Of a DNA stretch of 64,000 nucleotides, positions 11,983 to 23,819 are shown piece by piece (the stretch's first letter is position 1; each line of letters begins with the position of its first letter). Below the pieces are notes generated by a model. It was given only the letters and a program-made list of their open reading frames with translations, did no database searches and was not told the origin of the DNA. The translations under genes and the position numbers were made by a program. The stretch is from Tetracladium setigerum (lineage: Eukaryota; Ascomycota; Leotiomycetes; Helotiales), in assembly GCA_031472005.1 (NCBI GenBank), contig PZJY01000011.1, positions 620,001-684,000 of the forward strand, written 5' to 3'.

Positions 11983-13969
11983 TCATAGATCAAGGTCCAT
12001 GTCGATACCAAAGTCAATCGCACCAATGACATCGTCGTCCATGATAGGTCGTCTCATGGTAGAAATGCCCTTCTTCTCCCCGTTTGCAGCCTGCAGCTTA
12101 GCGATGAGTTGTGAAGCCGATGTATCGGCGGGAATTGACGGGGTTTGGACTACTGGAGTGGCTACTCCGCTGTCCGTCTTTCTGGGTGCACCTAGCTCCG
12201 AAACATCATAATTAACCTTCGCACGAGTTTTGACACGTCTGGATGTATCCTCAGCAACATCTTCTCCGCGAGCAAGAGCAGCTTCAATACGCTTTGCTTT
12301 CCGGCGTTCAGCAATCTGAGCTTGACGAACTTCCTCTATATTCTTCTTGCGGTTTTGGCGGTTGAGGAGTGCAATTCGGTCTTGTTGACTCATGACGGGG
12401 GCCTCGGAAGATGATGATTTCTTTGGTGATTGATGTAGTGACGTGTTGAAAGCCAACTTTGGGCCATCGAGTTTTGCAAGTTCCTCGCGAATGGAAGCTT
12501 CTTTCTCGGCATCACCTCGAGATTTGGCATCGGCAAGAAGATTGTTGAGTCGATTTCGCTCAATAGGAATGTACTTGTTTTGAAGCGCACCGGATTTAGT
12601 TAATTTCTCTTGCAGCTCAGCCTCAGTCCAGCGGCGGTTGAGCAAGTTGTTGACATCGGCCAGCTTTTGTATCGCCTTGGGTTTCATTGGAATAGGAACG
12701 TTCTCAAACTGGCAGGTCTTGATATATCGATTGAACTCGGCCTAGATCAGGTTAGTCTGGATTCAATCTACTTTACCGTAAACTACAAACCTCAGTGATC
12801 TTGGATTCAGAGCAAACGATGAATGGCCAATTCCTCTGAGACTTCCCAATGGTTGCAGTGACATATTGCGTGGTAACAAAAGTCTTGCCATTCTCGGTTG
12901 TGATGGCATATGGCTTGTCCTCGACGAAACCTGTAAAAAATTAGCAGACTGGCAAGATCCTCATCAATTTTTCGTACCTTTAATGAGCCCTAGACGATAA
13001 ATATTTCCACCTGTCGTTTCATCCCTTCCCACAACGACTCGGGTAAAGCAACCGGTAAGAGCCTCTGCCATACCGGGGTAGAAACAGACTTGCGCAAATC
13101 CATTTCGTCCAACTTTGATGCGCTCGATGTCATGGAGATCCGCAGGTTGTGCATCTCGATATTCGGGGGACTTTGACTTCCTCTTGTTCTTGCCATCATC
13201 CCACTCAACATCACTCTCATGATCAGCCTCATGGTCAGACTGGTCGTCGAATCGTCGGTCCTTGTAACGATCCTTGTCCTCTTCACGACGGCGTTGGCGA
13301 TCGTTCTTTTCTGCTCGAGCACGCTTCAGATTATCGATTCCAGTGCTAGCCTCCCCAACCTTTCCTCCACCTAGTTTCGTACGTTGCCGGGACGTCTTGC
13401 GGGTGTCGTCGAGGTCTGCTGCACCAGCTTTGCGCTTCTTGTCTTGTTTCTTCGAGTCGTCCTCGCGCTTCTTCAAAAGCTGGCGAAGTGCACGGGTCTG
13501 TCTCTCACGCTCGACATCATGAGCACGCTCAGCAAGCAACTCTTCCCGATTAATCTCAGGCATAGCCATGATCCTCGCTTTGTCGGCATTGTTTATAAAC
13601 CTTCCTTCCAGTGGATACTTTTCGCCTTCGTCGAAAGGAGCATCGTCACCAGAATCGGAGTCGGACTCGTCCATTGGCGCGGATTGCCTCGAATTGGGCG
13701 ACGAGGGCGACGAAGACCTAAGCCATGTAAGTATTCATCTGCGAAGGTTCCCAAGAACTGAATGAATTGACGTACGCCTCGCCTTCTTCCTCCGAATCAT
13801 TCTGTCGCCTGCTAGTCGCACGTCCAGGTTTCTTGCCACCAGTTCTGCCAGCACCCTTTCCGTCAGGGGAAGAACTGTGATCACTCAAATTGTTGGCGGG
13901 CGCATCATCTTCCTCATCAGAGGATGCTCCTCCAGCGAGGGCAAGAAGCTCATTATCGATATCATCCAT
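11983..13969 (-). CDS. RTF1: RTF1, Paf1 transcription elongation complex subunit
   Basis: ATG at 13969 (MDDIDNELLALAGG, the acidic start typical of fungal Rtf1). Introns 13718-13775, 12931-12977 and 12742-12790 have GT/AG ends and give a continuous 610-residue protein. The order is an acidic/Ser-rich N-terminus, a Lys/Arg/Asp-rich region, then the Plus3 domain at about residues 220-360 (LHDIERIKVGRNGF, YPGMAEALTGCFTRV, YRLGLIKGFVEDKPYAI, RNWPFIVCSESKITE), and a charged helical C-terminus (RRWTEAELQEKL). Rtf1 acts in the nucleus with RNA polymerase II. Plus3 binds Spt5, and the protein promotes H2B ubiquitination. It lies head-to-head with COQ7, about 520 bp apart. Confidence 0.93.
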
Positions 13970-14490
13970 GGCGATTCTTGAGATGGGAAATTGGCTGTTT
14001 TGAGAACGGTGGGTGGAAAAAGCGAGACGGAGTTTATGGGTGAACTTCAGAAGATGAGTTGGTACTGAAGTCGCGGATTTTGTGATTGCTTCGAAGCAAA
14101 ATGAGGGTGAAAATGCCCAAGCAGGTGTAAGAACTGTATCCAGAAGAAGCCAAAGGGAAGGAAGAGATGATCGCAGAATGGAGGTTGGATGGGTGTTGAG
14201 AGCGACGCGGGACAGTCGAGGGTTCAAGATTCAATATTCGAGATGGAGATTCGGGAACGAGACGTCGCGCCAAGACCTGGAAGATCACGCTGCACTAGCC
14301 CAGGAACGCGATAGTGATGTGGAGATGTTCCGGTGAATGGAGATACTATTTATCCGGCCGAATATCAATTCATCATGACATGACTTGAACGTTCCATTGT
14401 GATATTTTGGAGATTGAGGAGTTTCGGACTTACCAACTCACCACAATATTGATACCACAACTGTAAAACAACTGTAACTGCAATTGCAAC
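13970..14490. promoter_or_regulatory. Divergent promoter region of RTF1 and COQ7
   Basis: A 521-bp spacer between two divergent start codons, so both promoters must lie here. Open frames in it continue the flanking genes out of phase and are not called. No specific factor sites were assigned. Confidence 0.6.
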
Positions 14491-15401
14491 ATGTCGCTCC
14501 GTCTAAATTCCAAACGAACGGCCCTTCTGGCAGCTCAATATCCCGTCTACGACTTCCTTGCTCCAACCCTACTGCACCTCCCACGAGCGCGATGTCTGTC
14601 GACAACCACATCCACGAGAACAGCTACGACTTCACAATCGAGTCCAAAACAGAATCCAAACTCCTCAAATTCCACTCCACCCGGGTCCAAAACAACCAAA
14701 AAGCCTCTTTCCCAAGCACAGCGGGACTTCCTCGACCGAGCAGTATGACTTCCTTCCCCCACCAACCCAACTCCAACTCCATATCTTTAATTTTCATTTT
14801 TCAACCACTGCCCCCATAATATCATGCATCCGTTTTCTCCATGTTAACATTCTAACCTTTTCCCTACAGCTACGCGTAAACCAAGCCGGTGAACTAGCAG
14901 CAACCCTAATCTATACGCACCAAACACCCCCCTCACAACGGCACACCCTCACCTCCGCCCCCTCATGAAACACATGTACGACCAAGAAGCCGCACACCTC
15001 ACCACATTCAACAAACTCATCGCTACCCATCGCGTACGTCCCACCGCTCTCTACCCATCTGGACTATCGCCGCCTCTGCCCTCGGGTGGGGTACCGCCCT
15101 CCTAGGTCGCGAAGCAGCTATGGCATGTACGGAAGCGGTGGAGACGGAGATAGGTGATCATTACAATGATCAGGTGAGGGGATTGCTAGAGATGATGGAG
15201 GAGATGGAGAGGAATGGGGAGGAGGTGGGTGAGGGGTTGAGGGAATTGGTGGATAGGATTAGGGTTATTAGGGATGAGGAGTTGGAGCATTTGGATCATG
15301 CTGTGGAGAATGATGCGAAGGAGGCGGTGCCGCATGAGTTGTTGACGGGGGTAATTAGGGCGGGATGCAGAGGAGCGATTTGGGTGAGTGAGCGTGTTTA
15401 A
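14491..15401 (+). CDS. COQ7: COQ7, 5-demethoxyubiquinone hydroxylase (two apparent frameshifts)
   Basis: ATG at 14491. Exon 1 (14491-14742) encodes an Arg/Ser/Thr-rich mitochondrial targeting region. Intron 14743-14869 is GTATGA...CTACAG. The second exon has the diiron carboxylate set: NQAGE, YDQEAAH (ExxH), ACTEAVE and RDEELEH (ExxH), ending WVSERV. The family hydroxylates demethoxyubiquinone in coenzyme Q biosynthesis on the inner mitochondrial membrane. As given, the frame breaks twice. One C appears missing in the run at 14937-14942, between HQTPP and HLRPLMKHM. Another appears missing in CCC at 15054-15056, before IWTIAASALGWG. With both restored the protein is 261 residues, the usual length. 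All catalytic residues are present, so an assembly error is more likely than a pseudogene. Confidence 0.9.
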
Positions 15402-15420
15402 GTGGGTTGTGAAGGGTGTA

Positions 15421-15537
15421 TGATTATATTGTAGAAGCAGGATCACAGTGTAACAATTGATCTGTATGATATGTGCTAGATAGCTAAAATCCAGCTTCGA
15501 AATAGAGAACGTTTGCGACTATCAATATAACAACTGT
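15421..15537 (+). repeat. Direct repeat R1, downstream of COQ7
   Basis: Matches 16010-16126 with scattered substitutions. Shared blocks include TGTAACAATT, ATAGAGAACG and CTATCAAT/TTATCAAT. It starts 20 bp after the COQ7 stop, so it is probably COQ7 3' UTR. Confidence 0.75.
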
Positions 15538-15849
15538 AGGATTGCAAAGTTAAAAGTGGTTTTCTGCTAATTTTGCGACAACTCTCTTCTTCTTTACTAA
15601 TATTTAAAAGGTTTGTTTTCTTTATAATAGAAATCGATTTCTTTAAAATTAAGGGCGTAGAAGGCCAATACGAGCAGTACTATATTCCCCGATACGCTCT
15701 ACACTATCGCATCGCATCTCGCGATGGTAAAGATTGATTTAAAAATGGTTAAAATTAAGAAGTCTCCGACAGTAAACTATTCCATCTCCTTTTCTAAAGC
15801 CTTAATGAGCTCATTATTACATCGTGGCCTTTTGATAACACATATCTCA

Positions 15850-15921
15850 CCTCGAAAAGTCGAACAGCCGAAAGGACGAAAAAGTGAAAGGGTGGAACAC
15901 CTGTTATCAAGAAGCCACCAT
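15850..15921 (+). repeat. Dispersed GTCGAAAA repeat, copy C
   Basis: Short degenerate array (TCGAAAAGTCGAACAGCCG, ACGAAAAAGTGAAAGG) followed by GGTGGAACACCTGTT and GAAGCCAC. This aligns with the tail of copy A (GGTGAGACGTGTT, GGAGCCAC). Confidence 0.6.
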
Positions 15922-16009
15922 TAGGGACGCTATTAGCTTGGCAGTACTAAATCGTTTTTGTTATGCAACCAAAAAACCCATGCTACAGAACCTAGGTAGA
16001 GCAGGGTTT

Positions 16010-16126
16010 ACAATGATATTGTAAAATCCAAGTCAAATTGTAACAATTTATCTGTACGATGTGTGATGGATAGAATCCAACTTGGAAAATAGAGAACGAT
16101 TGCGATTATCAATACAAAACACATGG
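16010..16126 (+). repeat. Direct repeat R2
   Basis: Second copy of the segment at 15421-15537, offset about 590 bp, same orientation. Confidence 0.75.
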
Positions 16127-16395
16127 TTCGTCCTGAAACATAACAGGGAAATGCCAACCGAACTGACGCTAGTTATTTGTACGGAGTAGTGGCAGAAAAT
16201 AAAAATACGCCTATTCCTGTGATCGCGATGATCACGATGATGATGATGATGCTCCTCCTGTATTCACCCGCTATCTTTTTCTCGCAATATACAAAACAAA
16301 ACATACACATACAAGGCTCAATGAATGCCTTCAAGTTTAATTACTAGAGGGGGTATTAGTACTTTGACTCACAATAATGAGGACGAGGAAGCTTA

Positions 16396-19300
16396 CTAAA
16401 TCTGCAATGGTGCCACCTGGTCTACCTGGTAGAGCCAATTCGAATTCAATTCTTCCTTGTGAAGCCAATCATACGGGAAGACTACGAGATGTCCTTGAAC
16501 CATACTCAGCAGCTCATCGGCGTCGGCCCGAGACATGAGATCGTCGCTAGCGGAGAAAGTTTTACGACTCTTAATTGAAGTACCACGTCGACGCTGGCGC
16601 CTGGAGCCACTGTTGGATATATTGGCGGCGCCATTTGAGGCATTTGTCGGGTTTCTATCTGGGGGAGGGGCAGTTGAGAAGGTCGTTTTCCTGGCGCTTG
16701 GATGTTGTGAGAAATTCTCGGTATCGGCTGCGTCTTGACTGAGTGTGGCTTCCAGAGAAGGGAAAGTCTCATCGCCTCTGGGTTGAACTGGGGAGGTAGG
16801 CGACAGTCTCTCGTCAACGCCATCCGAGGTCCTAAGTAAATCACCTTGGGTTTTGGGTGACGTGTCAACTCTTAGATTGTGCTCGCGATTTCCGTTACTG
16901 GTAGTCTCGGGACCATGTGACTCATTTGCGTGCGGTTTGACCTTTTCAGTGATTTTACCAATTTCTTGTTTGGCAATAGCCAAACTCATGCCAGGGACCG
17001 TTGGTCGCGGTGGGTTGTCGCCATGAGCCTCCTGCTCAGCGTGTTCTGTGGTTTCGCCACCGGCCTCCTGAGCACGCTTGAATTTCTCTCCATATTCAAC
17101 ATACTCGTTGTACTCTTGCCAATTTGTAACCTCGTTGTCGGGATTACATCTAAACACACGCCGGAAAATCTTGGTGTTGTTTTCAGCGATCAAGCGCCAG
17201 GTATCATCGAAGAAGCTGTCATTGAGTGGATCCCTCATACAATCTTTATCAACCCGTGCCATCTTGATATCCGCTGTCAAAGGATTAAACCTCTTTAGAG
17301 TAGGATGCCCCCCTCGTCGAGATGAACTGGCGGGCCGCCAATATCTGTATCATCCATAAGAGGCAGAGCAGGGAGCTGTGAGAGTTGAGAAAGGCCGAGT
17401 TGTTCTGTAGTTCTTCGAGGCAAGTGAGGCATAGGCGGCAAACCCAGGTAGCCATCTTGGCTTTCGGTGCTATCAACACGATGTCGCGAGAGTGATTGTC
17501 TTTGGCGAGCCTTCTTTGGCTGATTGAGGGTGCCTTTGCCTTCTGGTGCATGGTTGGTAACGAGTACTTCTCGTACACCATCCACAATAACGGAGTCTCG
17601 CCCTTGGATAACGCCACTTTTTTCTGCATCGTTCAGATGGTCAGGTCCATCTCCGTCAACTTCAGCTGCATGTTTAGAATTGCCAATAACTCTCTTATCT
17701 GTCGTTACCTGCTTCCACTTCTCAGGTTTGAGATTTGGGTTATCCTCCTGCTCCCAGTCGACGTCGTGATTGAAGCTTCGGAAAGACCCCTCCGTTGCAA
17801 TGCGAGCAGTACGATCTCTCGATGCCTCTCTCTGCTCGGGTGTGACTGGTCGCTCGGCCCCCAGCCCGTCGTTGTAGATGCCTTCCATCTTGGCCTCGTA
17901 GGCTTCTTCTTCTCGATCAAGCTCAACACGACGCTCCTCCTCCATGACTTCGTCGACATCCAGCCCCAAGTGTTCTCTCATGAGTCTCATCCGAAGAGTG
18001 TGCGCAAATCGGCCGACGAGATAGGGCTCGCCATCCATGGTGGACCAGAGCATGTCAGTGTCCCGAACAACTGCTGCAACCTCGGAATCCCGCATACCCA
18101 GCATAGATCTCTCATTAATATTGGCCGAACCAATTAAAGCGATTCGGTCATCCACAATGATAGCCTTGGCGTGTATGTATAGCTGCTCGGTCACAAGTGC
18201 CTTTGTGGGACCAATCTTTCCCAAGATCTCAGACTGTTGAAGGTAACGTACTCTTCAGGTTCAATACCAGCAGCTCGCAGGCGACCGAAAATCGACCCAT
18301 CTCCACGGCAAATACTGCGGAATTGGCATTGCATGATCAGCCGCACACTCGTGCCCTCGGGCTCTGCGACAGTGTTCTGGAAACCTGGCATAAGAGGGAT
18401 GACAATCACACATCTCCAACTTTCGTTGTTCCTGTCAGCACGAATAGCTCGTTCAACGATTGCATCACCGATTTTATTGACAATTTTGGTGTTCATGGTT
18501 TCACAGCTTGTGATGAAAAACTGATTTTCCATGTAGACAAAATGCTCAGATTCTTCAATCATTTTGCAGTAGGCGTTCATGATACTATGTTCCGTTTCTG
18601 TTATTCCCAAGGACCAATCTGAGGCAGAGCGAAGGATTTGAACCTCGCAAGTGCCAGTCAAACCTAGAGCTTCAAGATCTGCAGGATTGTAGTCTGGTGG
18701 AGGAAGCAGGAAAGGCGTAGGTCGCGTAGGTTTTCGGCCACGAAGAACATAATTCCATCGTTGAACAAAAAGACGAGTCAAATCCCTCGCCGGTTGTCCA
18801 ACCACCTGCATGGAAACATCATGCCAAGGCATTCGTGCAACTTTGGATCGATTGTACATCTCAGCATACGGTTCTTGCAAGTTGTAGAAGTCCCGAACTC
18901 GAGGATTGGAGTAATCTTTTCCAGGCCACAGTTGACAGTGATCCGCGTCTTTTGGTAAATCGGATGGCTCAAATCCAGTCGGTTTATCATCGGTAACAGA
19001 ATGTTGAGGAGTATCCCAACGACCAAAACAGAGATCAAGTCCACCCAGAAAGGCGACAGTGTGATCCACAATGCAGATTTTCTCGTGATGAGCGAAGAAG
19101 AATTGGTTCTTCTTATACTGATTCGGAGATCTCTGAACAAAGACATTGGGGTGAAGATCCAACATGGCAAATTTGGTAAACTCTGAATCGATGGGAATCG
19201 CAGCCTCTACATTTCTGTAGATAATGATAAAAATCTTGACACCCTCACGAGCCTTCCTCTGCAGCAGTCTATCGAGTCGCCATTTCTGGCTAATCGCAGC

Positions 19301-21799
19301 TGGCCGGCGCATGTAAAGCTGAGGACTTAGCCACCAATCGTGAATGTAGATAACATCTTTCGCCATGTTGATTGCTCTCGAGACATTCCACATGTAGTCT
19401 CGGCCATCAACAAGCCACTGGGCATATACTCCCGTTCGGATTGGTGCAAAACTATCGAACCGGTTTTCCCTCGCCCAAGGTGTTGTGCTCAACATGAATC
19501 TCAACGACTCTTCAAACTGTCCTAGCTGCCGCTCATTCTTTGCTAAGAGTTTAATCTTCCGTTCGGCATTTTGCAGTTTCAAGCTGTGGTGTTGGGGGTG
19601 TGTTGCCGATCCCTCTTTTTTTGGAAGGAGCGCTTTACGTCCCATATCTGTAATCTTCCGTCGCTGCTTTTGAATCTCAAATTTCGCATCCACGAGATAG
19701 ACATCGTAGATGTGCATATTTTCTGGTGAATCAACACAAACAATGTAACTATGTCGCACAAGAAACCATTTAGGAGAGTGCCTTTCGAAAACATTGCTTG
19801 GTGTGAGCAGTCTCCTCACATCAATTCCTTTCGAAGATTGAATGACGAGAAAACCTTCCTTTCCATGATAGCTGCCTTCAGCAGCTAAGCGTACTCCAAG
19901 CGCAGAAAGTTCCAAGAATCTACAGAGTCTGTTGCTGTCGGCACGAAAAATAAGCCATCTGATCATTTCTTGGAGATACTGTTCCAATTTCTTCCGCTGC
20001 CTCTCATTGTAGAGACGTGTTCCTGGAACAACCTGTGTCGATCCCCCAATAAAACTGGATGTTGGATCGAGCATGCTGCCAGTCTTTTTGCGAGACCCAG
20101 CAACAAGAGATGGGCGTCGCTTCTTCTTCCGCCGCTCTGTCTCGCTGTTTGTAGCCTCTCCGACCGTTTCGTCCACGACAGGAGCATCTGCTTCTTCATC
20201 AGAACTATCACCCAGCCCCCGAACGCCTCTAAAGTAAGGGAAGGCAGACTTTGGGAATCGAGGCTGCTTCGGTCGCGCATCGATATCGCGAAGTTGAATG
20301 TATTTATCACTGCTGCCTTGGATCTTATAGCGGAGATGTAAATTTGCAAAATCACGGAGTGATCTGTGAATGACCCATTTCATCCGGTTCAATCCACTAC
20401 CGTATTCCAGCTCCATTCTAAAAATATAATGCCTTTCGTCTTCTTTTGGGTCATCGGCGTTGCTGGGTTTGCTATCGGTTACACGTAACTTCAACTGCTC
20501 AAGAAGAACCGGGATCCTTTTGTTTCCATGCTCATCTCGTTGTATCATGCTGGCCAGCATGAGTGCAGCGGGTGCTCCTGCGCGTAACTCAGCCATCAAC
20601 TCGGCTGACTTGAGATAGTCCACCTTGTGTTCTTCTTTCTTTTGTCCCAGAAGTTTGAGGCCATGTTTGATCATTCGCCATCGTTGAGCACCGAAGGTCG
20701 TAGCCCTCTCTGCTCCGAGGAATGGTCTTCTTGGTGTCGCAGCGTCGCCATCGCTCTGACCTCCTCCGAAGCCAGTCATCGCCCGCCGAAGATTGCTTGG
20801 TCGTCTGGTATGAGTTCCATCGAATTGTGGAGGATCTCGGTCGCCTTGTCCTCTGCCACCCGTCATCCATGAGCTTCCTCTTCTCCATGGACTTGATCGT
20901 GCTTCGCCTTCCGAATGATGCCCTCTTTCCCCTATTGAACCGTCCGTGGCTCGCCGTAAGAAGATGTTTGGTCTATTTCCACCCACTGGGGAGTCCGCAA
21001 ACCCATTGCCTGCCGGTCTTGGGGTTGTTGGAGCAGTTTGACTTCCGTTTGTCGATATTAGAGGTCTCCGTCGCTTTCTTTTAGTTCTAGATGTTCCACC
21101 CACCCCCTCGTCGGCGGTCTCTTCTGCATCTGCATCACTTCCCTCTTCTTGCAATGTGTTTGGAAATCTAGCGGATCGTTCTGCTGCCGGAGATAGTGGT
21201 GCAGAGTGTGTCCCTTCTTCGTATGAATTGGCCGCGGCGCTGTTATTTCGACTATGTGTTTGTAAGCCACCGGTGGAAGCGAGAGCCTTTAACTTCGACA
21301 TTAGAGACGATCGTTTTGAGTCCTTGCCCGCCGCCTCGGAATCTTCCAGACCCCAGGAATCATCGCGAGTGTGCTGCCCTACAAACATAGTTTCCGGATC
21401 TCCTCTGGTGAACTGCACACTCTTTCGGCCGGGAGGGGTATTTGCGCCAGTTGTTAGTGGAGAGCCCTCCCGAGGAAATGACCCTGTATACTTCAGTGCA
21501 GACTGCTTTGGCCCGGGGATTGCGGAAATCGGCTCCCCAACAGACGGGCTCAGGTTCTCATGTGGTACTCCTCCATTCATATAGTCGAATGCTTCCGTAG
21601 TGGTCTTATTTGTGCCGCCATTCGAAGTGGAGAGGGGTGGGAGATCTTGGAACTCCTTCGACTTCCCTCCGGCAGGCAAGGTATTCGAGAGAGGTTTTTG
21701 TAGTGGCATTGACCCGTTGGCCTTTATGCGAGACGCTGGCGATTCTGACTGTACATTTATGGCCCCGGGCACGATGGATTCATCATGTTGTTGTGCCAT
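16396..21799 (-). CDS. Phospholipase D, SPO14/PLD1 type (two apparent frameshifts)
   Basis: ATG at 21799 (MAQQHDESIVPG); the frame upstream begins with a non-ATG codon. No intron is needed. With two single-base repairs the protein is 1801 residues. The N-terminal ~400 residues are disordered and Ser/Pro-rich. A PX-like region follows (HYIFRMELEYGSGLNRMKW... YKIQGSSDKYIQL), then a PH-like segment. HKD motif 1 is HHEKICIVDHTVAFLGG at about residue 900. HKD motif 2 is YIHAKAIIVDDRIALIGSAN at about 1210. The C-terminal family segment is DPLNDSFFDDTW... VFRCNPDNEV. The enzyme hydrolyses phosphatidylcholine to phosphatidic acid at membranes and acts in secretion and sporulation in yeast. Frame is lost at CCC 18220-18222 (just before motif 2) and at the six C's 17308-17313; adding one base at each restores it. 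Confidence 0.92.
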
Positions 21800-22667
21800 T
21801 CTTAAGCCGTGCTCTGCCTTGTGCGCCGACAAAGGTTATGTACCCTCCCTCCTGTGTTCGAGATATTGCTATAATCTGCGATCCAAGGTCATGGCAAGCA
21901 TTCGTCGAGGAAAGATTTAGAGGATCTTCGGGTCCGTAAATGCGAGATTAATTGATGCCAAAGAGTATCGGGAGTCCTGGATGGAGTGTCAACGTTGCAG
22001 CTTGGCGGGATGAGGTTGGTGGGGATTAATCACTCACGGCTTGGGATATGGTAGCTCTCTCTGAGTCGCGTTGCTCTTGTAGATTGTTTCAAGAAGGGTA
22101 TGGGGACGCAATGCACCGGCCAAAAAAGGAGTTCTGGTCAGTTTCTTGGAGGAGGAAGAGAAGTAGGAATGTTGTAGCAATTGAGGTTCCGTCGCGATTT
22201 AATTTCCCATGTTGCCCATCGGGTCGGCGCCATGACGTCTCGCTCTGGTTGGTTGAGTGTTGAACCTTGTTCGGGGATAAACTCTTCTGAACTTCACTAC
22301 TGTAACCTCTGGGGCTGAACACCCTGACCACTACCGTGAAAACATCTGATAATTACACAACATTTACCAGGTACAGTACATCTGAGATACAAATTATTCG
22401 GGTAAGGATATTCCTCCAAGAAACTACCCATTAGAGACACGCAGGGAACCGAAATATCTGTCCAGACCAAATTGTACCCGATTTATCAGATCCTCGGTTG
22501 TCTGGTACAGGACATATTCCCCCCACCTCTTGCTTTCTCCCCCAAAAAGGTAAGATTATATTCGGCGTTCCGTAACTCTGAAAGCTAATAATGGGTAGAC
22601 TCGAGAATCAAAGACATTCCTAAGATCACCCCACCTGAACGCTTCTCCAAGCCTGAGAAATCCCAAC
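21800..22667. promoter_or_regulatory. Divergent promoter region of PLD and the alpha/beta hydrolase
   Basis: About 870 bp between divergent starts. No gene is supported; small frames present are antisense or leader frames. Both promoters should be here. Confidence 0.5.
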
Positions 22668-23819
22668 ATGTCGACTTCCAGCTCAGCTATATCATGCAAA
22701 ACCTTTCACATCGCTGGGATTCTTACAACGGTCTACGGCCTCGATGAATTAGCTCCAAAAGCCACATCTATATCATGTCTTTGGCTTCTTCACCCTCGCC
22801 TTCAAACCAGGCAGAGAATGGAAGCTATCGCAGTCCGATGTGTTGAGGATTGGAACAAGCGACCACAATCAGGCAAGAGTGTTGGTCTCATCGCAGTTGC
22901 CTTTGATCAAAGAAATCATGGTAGTAGAGAAGTTGATGCCCATGCCAATGGCTCTTGGAGAGATGGGAACAAATCTCACGCTCAAGATATGTTTAGGTCT
23001 GAAAGCCCCATCCCTCTCTGCTACTGATATGGCCTGACATTTATTTAGTATCTATCATGGTACAGTACTTGATACAAGTCTCTTGATGGATCACCTCGGT
23101 TCTTATATTTTTCATGGTCCTGATGCTCCCTCTTTGGATCAACATTTAGTTTTGGGGTGGTCATTAGGAGGACATGCTGCATGGCAGGTCTTATTCAATG
23201 AGCCTCGCGTGACGGCGGGTGTGGTTGTCGTTGGCTGTCCGGATTACATGAGTAAGTATTTTGGCCCAACTGGCAGGCGTTATAGTGACCGACCTCATAA
23301 AGACGCCTCGTTTGCATTCAAGTATTCAATGTCTCTAATAACAAAACAGGAATAATGACAGATCGGGCTCGCCTCTCCAAACTCAGTACCTACACCAAAG
23401 ACAGCGGGGCTTCATTTCTTGGAAGCACAGACTTCCCCAAAGCTCTCATCAAAAGCATCGAAGCAACAGATCCAAAAGGCATTCTCTTTTCCACCTCCCA
23501 AATACCACTTCATCCCTCCCAGATGGAACAGGACCGACTCCGACCGATCCTTGAATCCAAAATCAAAGGCAAAAGTATTCTAGTGTGTTCCGGGCAAATT
23601 GATAAGTTAGTGCCATATCACTGCTCAGAGCCCTTCTTGGCTTTCCTCAAGAATGCTGTTGGGGGTTGGTACAAAGATGGGGATGTCTATGTCGAAGATC
23701 TTGTTTATGATGGGATTGGGCATGCATTTTCGGATGGGATGATTGAGGATGCTGTTCGATTTGTTGGCAACATTGTTGCGAGAACTCCGCAGGTTTCGAA
23801 ATCCGTTTCGAAAATTTAA
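22668..23819 (+). CDS. Alpha/beta-hydrolase fold protein
   Basis: ATG at 22668. Three exons (22668-22996, 23049-23251, 23350-23819) join across introns of 52 and 98 nt (donors GTCTGA and GTAAGT) to 333 residues. The fold signatures are AFDQRNHGSR before the nucleophile region, GWSLGG with the nucleophilic Ser at about residue 148, SGQIDKLVPYH with a candidate catalytic Asp, and GIGHAFSDGM with a candidate catalytic His. No signal peptide is obvious, so it is probably cytosolic. The substrate cannot be inferred; serine hydrolase or esterase is the safe call. It is divergently transcribed from PLD, but no functional link is shown. Confidence 0.87.

Larger units (their letters stand above)
15402..16395. 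other. Convergent spacer with direct repeats and an insertion
   Basis: About 1 kb between the COQ7 and PLD stop codons. No gene is seen. It is AT-rich and carries two related ~117-bp direct repeats (15421-15537 and 16010-16126) flanking about 470 bp that contains one copy of the GTCGAAAA repeat. A short ATG/GAT trinucleotide run is at about 16228-16250. Confidence 0.6.
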
